This document shows, piece after piece, positions 8,586-15,777 of a DNA stretch of 15,777 nt; position 1 is the stretch's first letter, and each line of letters begins with the position of its first letter. This stretch comes from an uncultured Lachnospiraceae bacterium (lineage in GTDB: Bacteria; Bacillota; Clostridia; Lachnospirales; Lachnospiraceae): the NCBI GenBank assembly GCA_937916415.1, contig CALGGH010000036.1:1-15777 (forward strand), given 5' to 3'. The notes under the pieces are model-generated. The model was not told the origin of the DNA, did not search any database, and saw only the letters and a list, made by a program, of their open reading frames with translations. The position numbers were made by a program, and so were the translations under genes.

Positions 8586-11500
8586 GAAAAAAGTCAGCTG
8601 GACTGACGAACAAAAGAAAGTCATAACTTCGCGTGACCGCAGCATGCTGGTGAGCGCGGCTGCTGGCAGCGGCAAGACGGCAGTGCTGGTTGAGCGCATC
8701 ATCAGGCTGATCACGGATGAAGAGGAGCCGGTGGACGTGGACCGTTTCCTGGTCGTGACCTTTACCAAGGCGGCTGCGGCCCAGATGAAGGAAAAGATCA
8801 GAAAGGCCCTGTCCGACAGGCTCGAAGAGAACCCGTCTGACGCTAACCTGCAGAGGCAGGCGGCACTCATACATAACGCACACGTCATGACGATAGACGC
8901 GTTCTGCCAGTACGTGCTCAAAAATGCCGTGGCCGAGGGAGAGGCGGATCCGGGATTCAGGATGGCGGATGAAGCCGAGAACAAGCTGCTTGAGGCAGAC
9001 GTCCTGGATGAATTCATTGAGGAACTGTATGCCGAGAGCGATCCTGATTTCGTATACATGGCTGATCACCTGGTTGCCGGATCGGATGACGCGGGCTTGA
9101 ATGACGCCATAAGCTCCATGCATGACAAGGCCTCATCCGGACCATGGCCCGGAGAATGGCTGGATGAAAGAGCCGGTGACTATTCATGTCCCGGCGACGA
9201 GCTGCCCGCGGCCGTGAGGCAGTACGTATATGACCGGATGCTTGTCCTGGCCGAAAACGCGGCCGAATCATATCGTAAAGCGCTTGATGCCGCTGAAGAG
9301 GGCGGACTGACCGACAAAAACGTAAATCTGATAATCGCAGAAGGAGAAACGTCACGGGTCATCCTCGAACGCCTTGGCGACAAAACAAGCTTTGACGGAG
9401 AGACCTATGATGCTGTCAGGGACATGGCGGCAGCCGTAACCTTTGACAGATTTGACTCCCGCAAGGGGGAAGGAGAGGATCCCGCATGCAGGCAGGCGGC
9501 CATGAATTGCCGAAATGCGGGAAAAAAGGACATACAGGGTCTCTGTGCCGGCGTGTTCGAATCTAGTTATGTTAACCTGATCGCCCATGCCCAAAACTGT
9601 GACAGGGTGCTCAGGACTCTTTGCGGCATAACGCGCCGCTACATGGATAAGGTGGCAAAGGCTAAGCGCGACAAAAAGATCATGTCCTTTGCCGACTGTG
9701 AGCATCAGACGCTGAACCTGCTCGTCCGGCACACCGGGCCGGGGACTTATGAGCATACGGACGTGGCCCGGGAATTCAGGAAGTATTTCAGCTACGTCTT
9801 CATAGATGAATATCAGGATTCGAACCTGGTGCAGGAGCTGATCCTTTCCGCCGTTAGCAGGGAAGAGGAGGGCACGTACAACAGGTTCATGGTAGGCGAC
9901 GTCAAGCAGTCGATCTACATGTTCAGGCAGGCCGAACCTCAGATATTCATAGATAAGCATCATGAATACGGATATGATGACCCATGCAGGATCAAGATAG
10001 ACCTAAACCGCAACTTCAGGAGCAGGAAAGAGGTCATTGACTCGGTGAATGCCCTTTTTGAAAGGATCATGACGGAGTCAAGCGGTGGCAGCGAATATGA
10101 CGAGGCGGCCGCGCTGAAGCAGGGCGCGTCCTTCCCGGAAGCGACGGGCGATGAATACGTGACCGAGATGATCTTTGTGGAGAAGCCCATGGGCGATGAG
10201 CTGGAGGATGCCGAAAAGGACCGGCTCGAGGGCGAGGCCATGGCGGCCCGGATCAAGGAACTGATGGATGGTGGATTCAGGGTCAGGGACGAGGAAAATG
10301 AAGGTGAGACCAGGCCGCTTAGGTACTCTGACATAGTCATTCTGTACCGTTCGGGCAAGGAATATGCCACTACGTATAAAAAAGTGCTCGAGGAGAGGGG
10401 CATTCCGGCCCATCTGACCGGCAGCAAGGGATATTTTGCCACCTATGAGATATCCACCCTGATGAACCTGCTCAGGGTGCTGGTCAATCCCCTGCAGGAC
10501 ACGTACTTTTATGGAGTGATGGAGAGCGTGATCGGCGGCTTTAGTCCGGAGGAGATCGCCCGCATCAGCGTTCATTACAGGCATGACCTGCCTGACGGAG
10601 TGCCGCTCGGAGACGGTTACCTGTACGGGGCATGCAGGCATGCCGCGGACGGGGACGCGCAGATTCCGGATGAAGGCTTGAGAACCAGGATCCGGACTTT
10701 CCTTAAGATGATGGATGATTACCGTGAGGCCTCTGAATACCTGTCGGTTGAATCATTGCTGACCAGGATCCTCAGGGAGACCGGCTATCGCAGCTTCGTT
10801 GCCGCCATGCATGGGGGAACCAGGCGTGAGGCCAATCTTGACATGCTGATCCGCAAGGCATCCGACTATGCCAACACCTCATATTTTGGCCTGTATAATT
10901 TCATCAGGTACGTGGAGACGCTCAGACAGGCAGACGCCATGGATTCCGAAGCTGAGGTGGCGGGTGAGTCTGCGGACGTCGTGCGCATCATGACCACGCA
11001 CAAGAGCAAGGGACTGGAATTCCCGGTGTGCTTCGTCGCCAGGATGGGCAATAGGTTTAATCTGCAGGATTCGAGGAAGAACCTGATCATTGATCATGAC
11101 GCCGGCATAGGCATGAAGGACCGCGACGTCAGGCGCAGGCTTGAGTATGACACGATAATCCGCAGGTACGTCTCGGACGTCATCAATTCCAAGACCATAG
11201 CGGAGGAAATGCGCATTCTCTACGTGGCCATGACCAGGGCCAGGGAAAAGCTGATCCTGGTGGGCACCGGTCTGGGACGGAGCGACGTGGACGCGCCCGG
11301 CACCGCTTACGTGAAGAAACCTGAATCCATCCAAAAGTATGCAGACTGGCATCTTCAGTGCCTGTGCGACGAACTGGGTGAGGATGAGCTTGTCCTTACT
11401 CATGAAAGAGAAAAGATCGACCCGCTGCACGTGACGGTCGCGCTTGCCGACCTGAGTGATGAGAACCTGGCGGACCAGAGAGTATCTGAAGCCATGGAAT

Positions 11501-12273
11501 CAAACCTGAGAAGGGCGTTCCTTGATTCGGATGCCATGTCCCTGCCGGAGGATGATCCGTATCTGGTTCGCCTGAGGGAGCTGCTGGATGAAACGTATCC
11601 GCACGTAAGCCTAAAGGGACTCTATGCCAAGACTTCGGTTTCGGAGATCAAGGAATCTGCGATCATAGAGCAGCAGGAGGCCGCAAACGAGATGTATCCC
11701 AGGGTCGCCGCCGTTCCGAGGTTCATATCGGGCAGGATGGATACAAACAAGGCGACGGTGAGGGGATCGGCTTACCACAGGGTAATGGAGCTGGCTGTGT
11801 TTTCTGAGTTATGTAAACAAAAAGACCTGATGCCGGGGCTTTTGGACGCGCATCTGGCCTCTCATAAGATCACTTCGTTCCAGCGTGACATTTTCAGGGC
11901 TAAAGATGAGCTTGAATGCCTGGAGGGCTTCTTTGATTCCCCCCTGGCAGCAAGAATGGCCGCGGCCGAGGCTGCAGGAGAACTCAGGCGGGAGTCACCG
12001 TTCATGATGGGGATCGGAGCCAACATGGTCGATCCGGATTATCCGGCGGAAGAGACGGTGCTCATACAGGGCATCATAGATGCGTGGTGGATTGAAGACG
12101 GCGAGGCAGTCATACTGGATTACAAGACGGACAGGTCAAGGGATCCGGAATATTACGTATCTCATTACGGGACTCAGCTTGACCTGTATGAGGAGGCGCT
12201 GGAGAAGATGCGGATCAGCGTCAGGGAAAAACTGATATATTCATTTGAAATGCAAAATATAATTAAGATTTAA
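8578..12273 (+). CDS. addA: AddA, ATP-dependent helicase/nuclease subunit A
   Basis: This 1231-residue protein is the motor and second nuclease of AddAB, acting on broken DNA ends before recombination. It is a UvrD/Rep-type superfamily 1 helicase with intact motifs: Walker A at 27-34 (AAAGSGKT, K33), Walker B D410/E411 (FIDEYQDSN), motif III-like GDVKQSIYMFRQ at 440-451, motif V-like TTHKSKGLEFPV from 806, and motif VI LYVAMTRAREKL from 881. The C-terminal RecB-family nuclease domain has H1067 (AYHRVMELA), the GIIDAWW segment, and D1181/K1183 (ILDYKTD). Length matches Bacillus AddA almost exactly. The ATG at 8578 lies inside the end of addB (8-bp overlap, different frame), which indicates translational coupling and supports equal subunit amounts. 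The final codons are AT-rich and lie within an inverted repeat described separately. Confidence 0.98.
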   Translation: MAEKKVSWTDEQKKVITSRDRSMLVSAAAGSGKTAVLVERIIRLITDEEEPVDVDRFLVVTFTKAAAAQMKEKIRKALSDRLEENPSDANLQRQAALIHNAHVMTIDAFCQYVLKNAVAEGEADPGFRMADEAENKLLEADVLDEFIEELYAESDPDFVYMADHLVAGSDDAGLNDAISSMHDKASSGPWPGEWLDERAGDYSCPGDELPAAVRQYVYDRMLVLAENAAESYRKALDAAEEGGLTDKNVNLIIAEGETSRVILERLGDKTSFDGETYDAVRDMAAAVTFDRFDSRKGEGEDPACRQAAMNCRNAGKKDIQGLCAGVFESSYVNLIAHAQNCDRVLRTLCGITRRYMDKVAKAKRDKKIMSFADCEHQTLNLLVRHTGPGTYEHTDVAREFRKYFSYVFIDEYQDSNLVQELILSAVSREEEGTYNRFMVGDVKQSIYMFRQAEPQIFIDKHHEYGYDDPCRIKIDLNRNFRSRKEVIDSVNALFERIMTESSGGSEYDEAAALKQGASFPEATGDEYVTEMIFVEKPMGDELEDAEKDRLEGEAMAARIKELMDGGFRVRDEENEGETRPLRYSDIVILYRSGKEYATTYKKVLEERGIPAHLTGSKGYFATYEISTLMNLLRVLVNPLQDTYFYGVMESVIGGFSPEEIARISVHYRHDLPDGVPLGDGYLYGACRHAADGDAQIPDEGLRTRIRTFLKMMDDYREASEYLSVESLLTRILRETGYRSFVAAMHGGTRREANLDMLIRKASDYANTSYFGLYNFIRYVETLRQADAMDSEAEVAGESADVVRIMTTHKSKGLEFPVCFVARMGNRFNLQDSRKNLIIDHDAGIGMKDRDVRRRLEYDTIIRRYVSDVINSKTIAEEMRILYVAMTRAREKLILVGTGLGRSDVDAPGTAYVKKPESIQKYADWHLQCLCDELGEDELVLTHEREKIDPLHVTVALADLSDENLADQRVSEAMESNLRRAFLDSDAMSLPEDDPYLVRLRELLDETYPHVSLKGLYAKTSVSEIKESAIIEQQEAANEMYPRVAAVPRFISGRMDTNKATVRGSAYHRVMELAVFSELCKQKDLMPGLLDAHLASHKITSFQRDIFRAKDELECLEGFFDSPLAARMAAAEAAGELRRESPFMMGIGANMVDPDYPAEETVLIQGIIDAWWIEDGEAVILDYKTDRSRDPEYYVSHYGTQLDLYEEALEKMRISVREKLIYSFEMQNIIKI
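11809..11818 (-). repeat. GTTTACATAA motif inside addA, reverse orientation
   Basis: The + strand reads TTATGTAAAC, the reverse complement of the repeat core. Read on the - strand, the downstream bases also resemble those after the addB copy at 5713 (TC-GAA shared at matching positions). The + strand reading frame here is unrelated (ELCK), so the match cannot come from shared protein sequence. Confidence 0.5.
12258..12263 (+). promoter_or_regulatory. Possible -10 hexamer for the CPBP protease gene
   Basis: A perfect TATAAT lies in the AT-rich last codons of addA, 63 bp before the next start codon. No convincing -35 box sits 16-18 bp upstream, so the assignment is weak. It overlaps the AT-only inverted repeat at 12259-12277. 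Confidence 0.3.
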
Positions 12274-12277
12274 TTAT
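12259..12277. repeat. AT-only perfect inverted repeat across the addA stop codon
   Basis: Arms ATAATTAA (12259-12266) and TTAATTAT (12270-12277) are perfect reverse complements, 8 bp each, around a 3-bp centre GAT. The addA stop codon (12271-12273) lies in the right arm and a TATAAT hexamer overlaps the left arm. It could be an operator for a dimeric regulator, a weak RNA hairpin, or chance in AT-rich DNA. Confidence 0.6.
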
Positions 12278-12280
12278 TTA

Positions 12281-12305
12281 CGACATCCTATGGGCCCGGA
12301 TGCCG
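12281..12305 (+). other. Hairpin-forming sequence in the addA-CPBP gap
   Basis: CGACATCC (12281-12288) can pair with GGATGCCG (12298-12305) over 8 positions with one A-C mismatch and a 9-nt loop. No T-run follows, so it is not a standard intrinsic terminator. It would lie in the leader of any transcript started at the TATAAT box. Confidence 0.35.
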
Positions 12306-12326
12306 TAAGGGTAAGGAAACTGAACC

Positions 12327-13220
12327 ATGATGAGGTCTTTCAGAAAAGTCATATACGTACTGCTGCCCATGCTGGCCTATTACCTGGTGCATGACGTAAC
12401 CAGGTTCCTCATGATGTTTTTACTGCAGTTCGCATCCCGGCGTTCCAGGCCGCTGTATGATTTCATCACGTCACATGATGCCCTGACTTCGGGGATCATA
12501 TCCGTGATCGACGTCATCGTGGGCATTGCGGCGCTGCTGTTCATCATGAGAACGGACAAGGAAGAGCTGTCCATATGGGATTACCTGAACTTAAACGGGA
12601 TATCGTTCTACCGTCTGGACAGGCTGCACGCGCCGGTTTTTTCGTGGATCATCATCCTGATGCAGACCATCAGCATGTCGCTTGGGCTCAACATGCTGAT
12701 CAGGATATCCGGAATGGTGGAGCACTCGTCGTACGGAGCGACGACTTCGACTCAGTACATGATCCCGGTATGGCTTGGACTTTTGCTGTACGGCGTCATT
12801 TCACCCGCTGCGGAGGAACTGCTTTTCAGACTGATAGTATTCGGAAGACTTAAAAGAAGATTTAATATTTTAATATCAGTGATCATGGCATCCCTTTTCT
12901 TTGGCCTGTATCATGGCAATATCGTGCAGGGCTTTTACGGATTCGTCATGGGCGTCCTCATGTGCATCGCCGTCGAATACGTACACTCGATATACGGATC
13001 TCTTTTGATCCACTGCGTGGCCAACGTGACCATCTACCTGCTGGGGCTTAAGGGGATCCTGGGCAGCATGGGCGGTCTGGGCACGGGGCTGGCATTGACC
13101 GGCTTCGGACTGATCACGCTGGCATGTGAACTGTATTATTCGCGCAGGTCGGCAATGCAGCTCGGCGACACGTACGGCGTTACGTACGTCGGCGGATTCT
13201 TTGTTGATTCTGATCAGTAG
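12327..13220 (+). CDS. CPBP-family intramembrane metalloprotease (CAAX/Abi type)
   Basis: This 297-residue, strongly hydrophobic protein has several membrane segments and the CPBP protease motifs: EELLFR with E163/E164 and R168, FGLYHGN with H196, and HCVANV with H229 and N233. These residues form the metal-dependent active site in the family (Rce1-like fold), so the enzyme looks active. Family members include prenyl-protein proteases, bacteriocin self-immunity proteins, and many bacterial proteins of unknown substrate; nothing here shows which applies, and no bacteriocin gene is nearby. The ATG at 12327 lies 9 nt after AAGGA (12313-12317); the next codon is also ATG and could be used. The 53-bp gap after addA holds a possible promoter, so the gene may be read alone as well as from the upstream operon. 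Confidence 0.9.
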   Translation: MMRSFRKVIYVLLPMLAYYLVHDVTRFLMMFLLQFASRRSRPLYDFITSHDALTSGIISVIDVIVGIAALLFIMRTDKEELSIWDYLNLNGISFYRLDRLHAPVFSWIIILMQTISMSLGLNMLIRISGMVEHSSYGATTSTQYMIPVWLGLLLYGVISPAAEELLFRLIVFGRLKRRFNILISVIMASLFFGLYHGNIVQGFYGFVMGVLMCIAVEYVHSIYGSLLIHCVANVTIYLLGLKGILGSMGGLGTGLALTGFGLITLACELYYSRRSAMQLGDTYGVTYVGGFFVDSDQ

Positions 13221-13242
13221 TCTGTTTCCCTAATCTCATAAA

Positions 13243-13248
13243 TATGAT
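13243..13248 (+). promoter_or_regulatory. Possible -10 hexamer for the symporter gene
   Basis: TATGAT at 13243-13248, overlapping TAAAAT at 13248-13253, is in the most AT-rich part of the 111-bp gap before the symporter. No good -35 match is seen upstream. The length of the gap, against near-zero gaps elsewhere, favours a separate promoter here. Confidence 0.3.
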
Positions 13249-13271
13249 AAAATGCTTACATATGTTGTTTG

Positions 13272-13292
13272 GTCCGGAGAACAGGGCCGGAC
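13272..13292 (+). other. Leader hairpin upstream of the symporter gene
   Basis: GTCCGG (13272-13277) and CCGGAC (13287-13292) are perfect complements around a 9-nt loop. TTTT follows about 6 nt later (from 13300), too far and too short for a clear intrinsic terminator. It could be a weak terminator for the upstream genes or a structured leader of the symporter mRNA. Confidence 0.35.
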
Positions 13293-13322
13293 AGGCGGAT
13301 TTTACTGAAATTGATGCATTAT

Positions 13323-13329
13323 GGAGGAG
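13323..13329 (+). promoter_or_regulatory. Strong ribosome binding site fixing the symporter start
   Basis: GGAGGAG ends 2 nt before the ATG at 13332 (4 nt if GGAGG is the core). The longer open frame from 13269 and an ATG at 13314 have no such site, so translation should start at 13332. Confidence 0.7.
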
Positions 13330-13331
13330 TT

Positions 13332-14741
13332 ATGCAAGACAAGAGGAGCCTTACCGGAAAAGAAAAATTTGCATATGGCATAGGTGCGGTTGGCAAGGAC
13401 ATGGTATACATGCTGTCCGCCAGCTACGTTCTGTATTATTATCAGGACATAATGGGCGTGAGTGCGGCCGCGATGGGCGCGATACTGCTCATAGCCCGAG
13501 TATTTGACGCGTTCAATGATCCCATCATGGGAGTCGTGGTCGCCAGGACCAGGACCAGGTGGGGCAAATTCCGCCCCTGGCTGATGATCGGCACCATAAC
13601 CAATGCCGTCATCCTCTATGTGATGTTTTCCGCGCCTCCGAGCCTGGACGGAGCGGGACTCGTCGCTTACGCGGCCATATTCTACATCCTGTGGGGAGTT
13701 ACCTATACGATGATGGACATTCCCTTCTGGAGCATGGTTCCCGCGTTTACCGAGAGCGGCAAGGAAAGGGAGGGCCTGTCGGCACTGGCCAGGTCCTGCG
13801 CCGGTGTGGGCTCCGCCATCATTTCCATCATTACCGTCAAGGCCGTGTCGGCACTCGGCCATGCCTTTGGAGGCGGTGAGTCTGACTACGAGCGCATCGG
13901 CTACAGCAAGATGGCCCTTTTCGTGGCACTTGTTTTCATCATGTTCATAACCATCACGTGCGTCCTGATCAGGGAGAAGTCCACCGTTGACATGGAGACG
14001 GTGTCCATCGGCGACATGTTCAAGGCCCTGCTCGCCAACGATCAGGCCATCACCATGGTCATAGCCATCGTCATGGTCAACACGGCGCTCTACGTGACCA
14101 GCAACCTGGTGATCTATTTCTTCAAATATGATTTCTCGCCTGCCAGGTGGGAGGATAACTACACCTTGTTCAACGTGGCCGGAGGCGGCTTCCAGATACT
14201 GGCGATGATGCTGCTTTTCCCTCTGCTGCGCAAATTCATGAACACCATGAAGATCTTTTACGCCTGCTTCTGCATGGCCTTCGCGGGATACGGGATACTG
14301 CTCATCGAGGCGTTCGTGCTGAAGGACAACGTGTATTTCCTGCTGGTTCCCGCGTTCCTGATCATGAGCGCCATAGGCATGCTGAACGTCGTGATCACAG
14401 TGTTCCTTGCCAATACCGTCGATTATGGCGAACTCAAGAATAACAGGCGTGACGAATCAGTCATATTCTCAATGCAGACCTTCGTGGTCAAGCTTGCGTC
14501 CGGCGTGGCCGCGTTCGTGGCGGGCATCGTGCTGCAGGTATGCCACATCAGCGATGACACCGGGGCCGTGGTCACCGGAGAGATCGCCACGGGTTCGAGG
14601 ATGGGACTGCGCATGAGCATGACGATCATACCCATCATCGTCCTGGTTGTCGGCCTCGTGATATTTGCCCGCAGGTACGTGCTTACGGACGAGAAACTCG
14701 CGGAAATATCTGCCGAACTGGAGAAACGCAGAAGGGCGTGA
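13332..14741 (+). CDS. GPH-family sugar:cation symporter, MelB-like
   Basis: This 469-residue membrane protein should take up a sugar or glycoside together with a cation. It has about 12 hydrophobic segments. The family signature is clear: ARVFDAFNDPIMG with D59, N62 and D63, which by motif match the cation-site acids of E. coli MelB, then RTRTRWGKFRPW at 73-83. Further MelB-like stretches are GVTYTMMDIPFWSMVP (D129), VDYGELK, and MQTFVVKLASGVAAF with K387, matching the MelB lysine in the same loop. Length fits the family. The substrate cannot be fixed from sequence: the family takes up galactosides, pentosides and glucuronides, and no glycosidase gene is in the window. The start at 13332 is set by GGAGGAG. 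The 111-bp leader suggests its own regulation. Confidence 0.93.
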   Translation: MQDKRSLTGKEKFAYGIGAVGKDMVYMLSASYVLYYYQDIMGVSAAAMGAILLIARVFDAFNDPIMGVVVARTRTRWGKFRPWLMIGTITNAVILYVMFSAPPSLDGAGLVAYAAIFYILWGVTYTMMDIPFWSMVPAFTESGKEREGLSALARSCAGVGSAIISIITVKAVSALGHAFGGGESDYERIGYSKMALFVALVFIMFITITCVLIREKSTVDMETVSIGDMFKALLANDQAITMVIAIVMVNTALYVTSNLVIYFFKYDFSPARWEDNYTLFNVAGGGFQILAMMLLFPLLRKFMNTMKIFYACFCMAFAGYGILLIEAFVLKDNVYFLLVPAFLIMSAIGMLNVVITVFLANTVDYGELKNNRRDESVIFSMQTFVVKLASGVAAFVAGIVLQVCHISDDTGAVVTGEIATGSRMGLRMSMTIIPIIVLVVGLVIFARRYVLTDEKLAEISAELEKRRRA

Positions 14742-14800
14742 GACGTTCCTTAAACCGGTGACGGGCCGGCAGTGAGGCAACGTCCGGACGGAAAGAACAT
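14742..14800. other. Structured 59-bp gap before the TPR lipoprotein
   Basis: GACGTT (14742-14747) can pair with AACGTC (14779-14784), enclosing a smaller CCGG/CCGG stem (14755-14758 with 14766-14769). CGTCCGGACG at 14781-14790 is a perfect 10-bp palindrome. No T-run follows, so I do not call a terminator. GGAAAG at 14790-14795 is the probable ribosome binding site of the next gene. Confidence 0.3.
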
Positions 14801-15777
14801 ATGAATGAACTTATGAAGGGCATATGGAGGGCATCGGTCGCGACCGCGCTCGTGCTGCTCCTGACGGCCTGCGGCAGCGAAAAAACCTCATACGTGGATA
14901 ACGGGATGGAAGCGATCGCTTCACTGGACATAGCCGATGCCTATGATTATTTTGACCAGGCGGAGGAGGCCGGCGAAAACGAGCGCCTGATCCTGCGCGG
15001 CCGCGGCATGGCCTATATGACAGAACTCAAGTATGACGAGGCCATAGACTGCTTCACCCGGGCCCTCATGCTCAGTGACGGGGTACCTGAAAACCTGGAT
15101 TATGACATTAACTACTACCTGGCTGCCGCATATTACAAATCCGGCAACCTCTCCGAAGCGGAGAGCGTGTATGATGCCATACTTACGCTCAGGTCCTCGG
15201 AGACTGATTCATATTACCTGCGCGGCATAGTCCGGCTGGAACAGGGCAATTTCGAAGATGCCAATGAGGATTTCAAAAAAGCGATGAGCCTGGATCCGGA
15301 CAACTTCGACATGGTCATAGACATCTATCAGGTGCTCGCCGCAGCCGGATATAAGGATGCGGGACGCGAGATCATCAGTGAGTGCATCTCCGCGCACGGA
15401 GAAGTGGATGACTACAACATGGGCAGGTTTGAGTATTACCTGGGCAATTATGAGTCTGCCAAGAGCTACCTGGAGAATTCCGACAGGGGAGATTCCGGAC
15501 AGGTTACGCTTTTCCTTGGGCGCACATATGAGGCCCTTGGGGATTATAATTACGCCATCAGCCTGTACAATACCTATCTGGACAAGAACCACGACGACTC
15601 CAACATATATAACCAGATGGGACTGTGCCAGATGAAGATGGAGAGATATGCCGAAGCCCTCAGTTCATTTCAGGCGGGCATGAACGTCCGGGACAACTCC
15701 ATCATCCAGACGCTTAAGTACAACGAGATCGTGGCCTATGAATACATGCAGGAGTTCCGGACCGCCTCCACGCTCAT
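14801..15777 (+). CDS. TPR-repeat lipoprotein, 3' end beyond the window
   Basis: This frame stays open from the ATG at 14801 to the window edge (325 codons, incomplete at the 3' end). Residues 1-24 are a lipoprotein signal (LVLLLTAC, Cys24), so the protein should sit on the outer face of the membrane. The rest is a chain of tetratricopeptide repeats: about 62-92 (GRGMAYMTELKYDEAIDCF), 100-130, 134-167 (YYLRGIVRLEQGNFEDA), a less regular stretch, 232-265 (FLGRTYEALGDYNYAISLY) and 267-300 (YNQMGLCQMKMERYAEALSSF). TPR arrays are scaffolds for protein contacts and have no catalytic role themselves; the partner is unknown. GGAAAG at 14790-14795 supports the start, and an in-frame stop at 14759-14761 excludes a much longer form. 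An in-frame ATG at 14813 is a weaker alternative. The 59-bp gap allows but does not prove co-transcription with the symporter. Confidence 0.9.
   Translation, partial: MNELMKGIWRASVATALVLLLTACGSEKTSYVDNGMEAIASLDIADAYDYFDQAEEAGENERLILRGRGMAYMTELKYDEAIDCFTRALMLSDGVPENLDYDINYYLAAAYYKSGNLSEAESVYDAILTLRSSETDSYYLRGIVRLEQGNFEDANEDFKKAMSLDPDNFDMVIDIYQVLAAAGYKDAGREIISECISAHGEVDDYNMGRFEYYLGNYESAKSYLENSDRGDSGQVTLFLGRTYEALGDYNYAISLYNTYLDKNHDDSNIYNQMGLCQMKMERYAEALSSFQAGMNVRDNSIIQTLKYNEIVAYEYMQEFRTASTL

Noticed and set aside
13269..13331. Upstream extension of the symporter frame to 13269
   Set aside because: The GGAGGAG directly before ATG 13332 and the start of similarity at KEKFAYGIGAVG support the shorter protein; the extension would cover the leader hairpin.
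13244..13507. 87-codon open frame from ATG 13244 crossing into the symporter gene
   Set aside because: It overlaps the 5' part of a clear GPH symporter in another frame, has no good ribosome binding site, and its product has no recognisable features.
13541..13561. Short CAGGAC-like tandem repeat in the symporter gene
   Set aside because: It encodes the RTRTRW part of the conserved GPH signature, so protein constraint explains it.
573..15005. Several GCGGCCGC and many GGATCC words across the window
   Set aside because: They fit frequent Ala, Arg, Asp and Pro codons in GC-rich genes. I see no spacing pattern or link to a restriction system.
1..15777. CRISPR array, tRNA or rRNA genes, insertion sequences, attachment sites, replication origin
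   Set aside because: None seen. Genes fill nearly the whole window, gaps are at most 111 bp, and no regularly spaced repeats or transposase-like products are present.

Overview
The window looks like a stretch of chromosome from a Gram-positive member of the Clostridia, most likely Lachnospiraceae-like. The evidence is the AddAB helicase-nuclease (not RecBCD), a ComEA-type DNA receptor, a GerMN lipoprotein, an SH3b-NlpC/P60 wall hydrolase, and AGGAGG-type ribosome binding sites. By eye the DNA is moderately GC-rich (mid-50s %), with free use of AGG and ATA codons. All ten protein genes lie on the + strand and intergenic gaps are very short. I see no rRNA, tRNA, CRISPR array, transposase, phage gene or other sign of recent transfer.

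Layout. (1) 34-12273 is a tightly packed run of seven genes: a lipoprotein form of ComEA, an OmpR-type response regulator, its sensor histidine kinase, a GerMN-domain lipoprotein, a secreted SH3b-SH3b-NlpC/P60 hydrolase, AddB and AddA. Junctions are 24 bp, a 4-bp overlap, 4 bp, a 1-bp overlap, 3 bp and an 8-bp overlap, so this is very probably one transcription unit with translational coupling. (2) After a 53-bp gap with an AT-only inverted repeat and a -10-like hexamer comes a CPBP-type intramembrane protease (12327-13220). (3) After a 111-bp leader comes a MelB-like GPH-family sugar:cation symporter (13332-14741). (4) After 59 bp a TPR-repeat lipoprotein begins at 14801 and runs off the end of the window.

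How the parts may work together. The first six products put a DNA-binding receptor, a membrane sensor with its regulator, a GerMN lipoprotein and a wall-cutting enzyme upstream of the nuclease-helicase that processes DNA ends for recombination. A link between surface DNA capture, envelope state and recombination is an attractive inference, but co-transcription of unrelated housekeeping genes would look the same.

No gene here is a clear new defence or mobile system. The most unusual signals are below the gene level: a 24-bp in-frame tandem repeat at the start of the GerMN gene; the repeat's core, GTTTACRTAA, recurring inside addB and addA; a perfect AT-only inverted repeat across the addA stop codon; and a strong preference for C-ending Asp/Asn/Tyr/His codons before valine codons.
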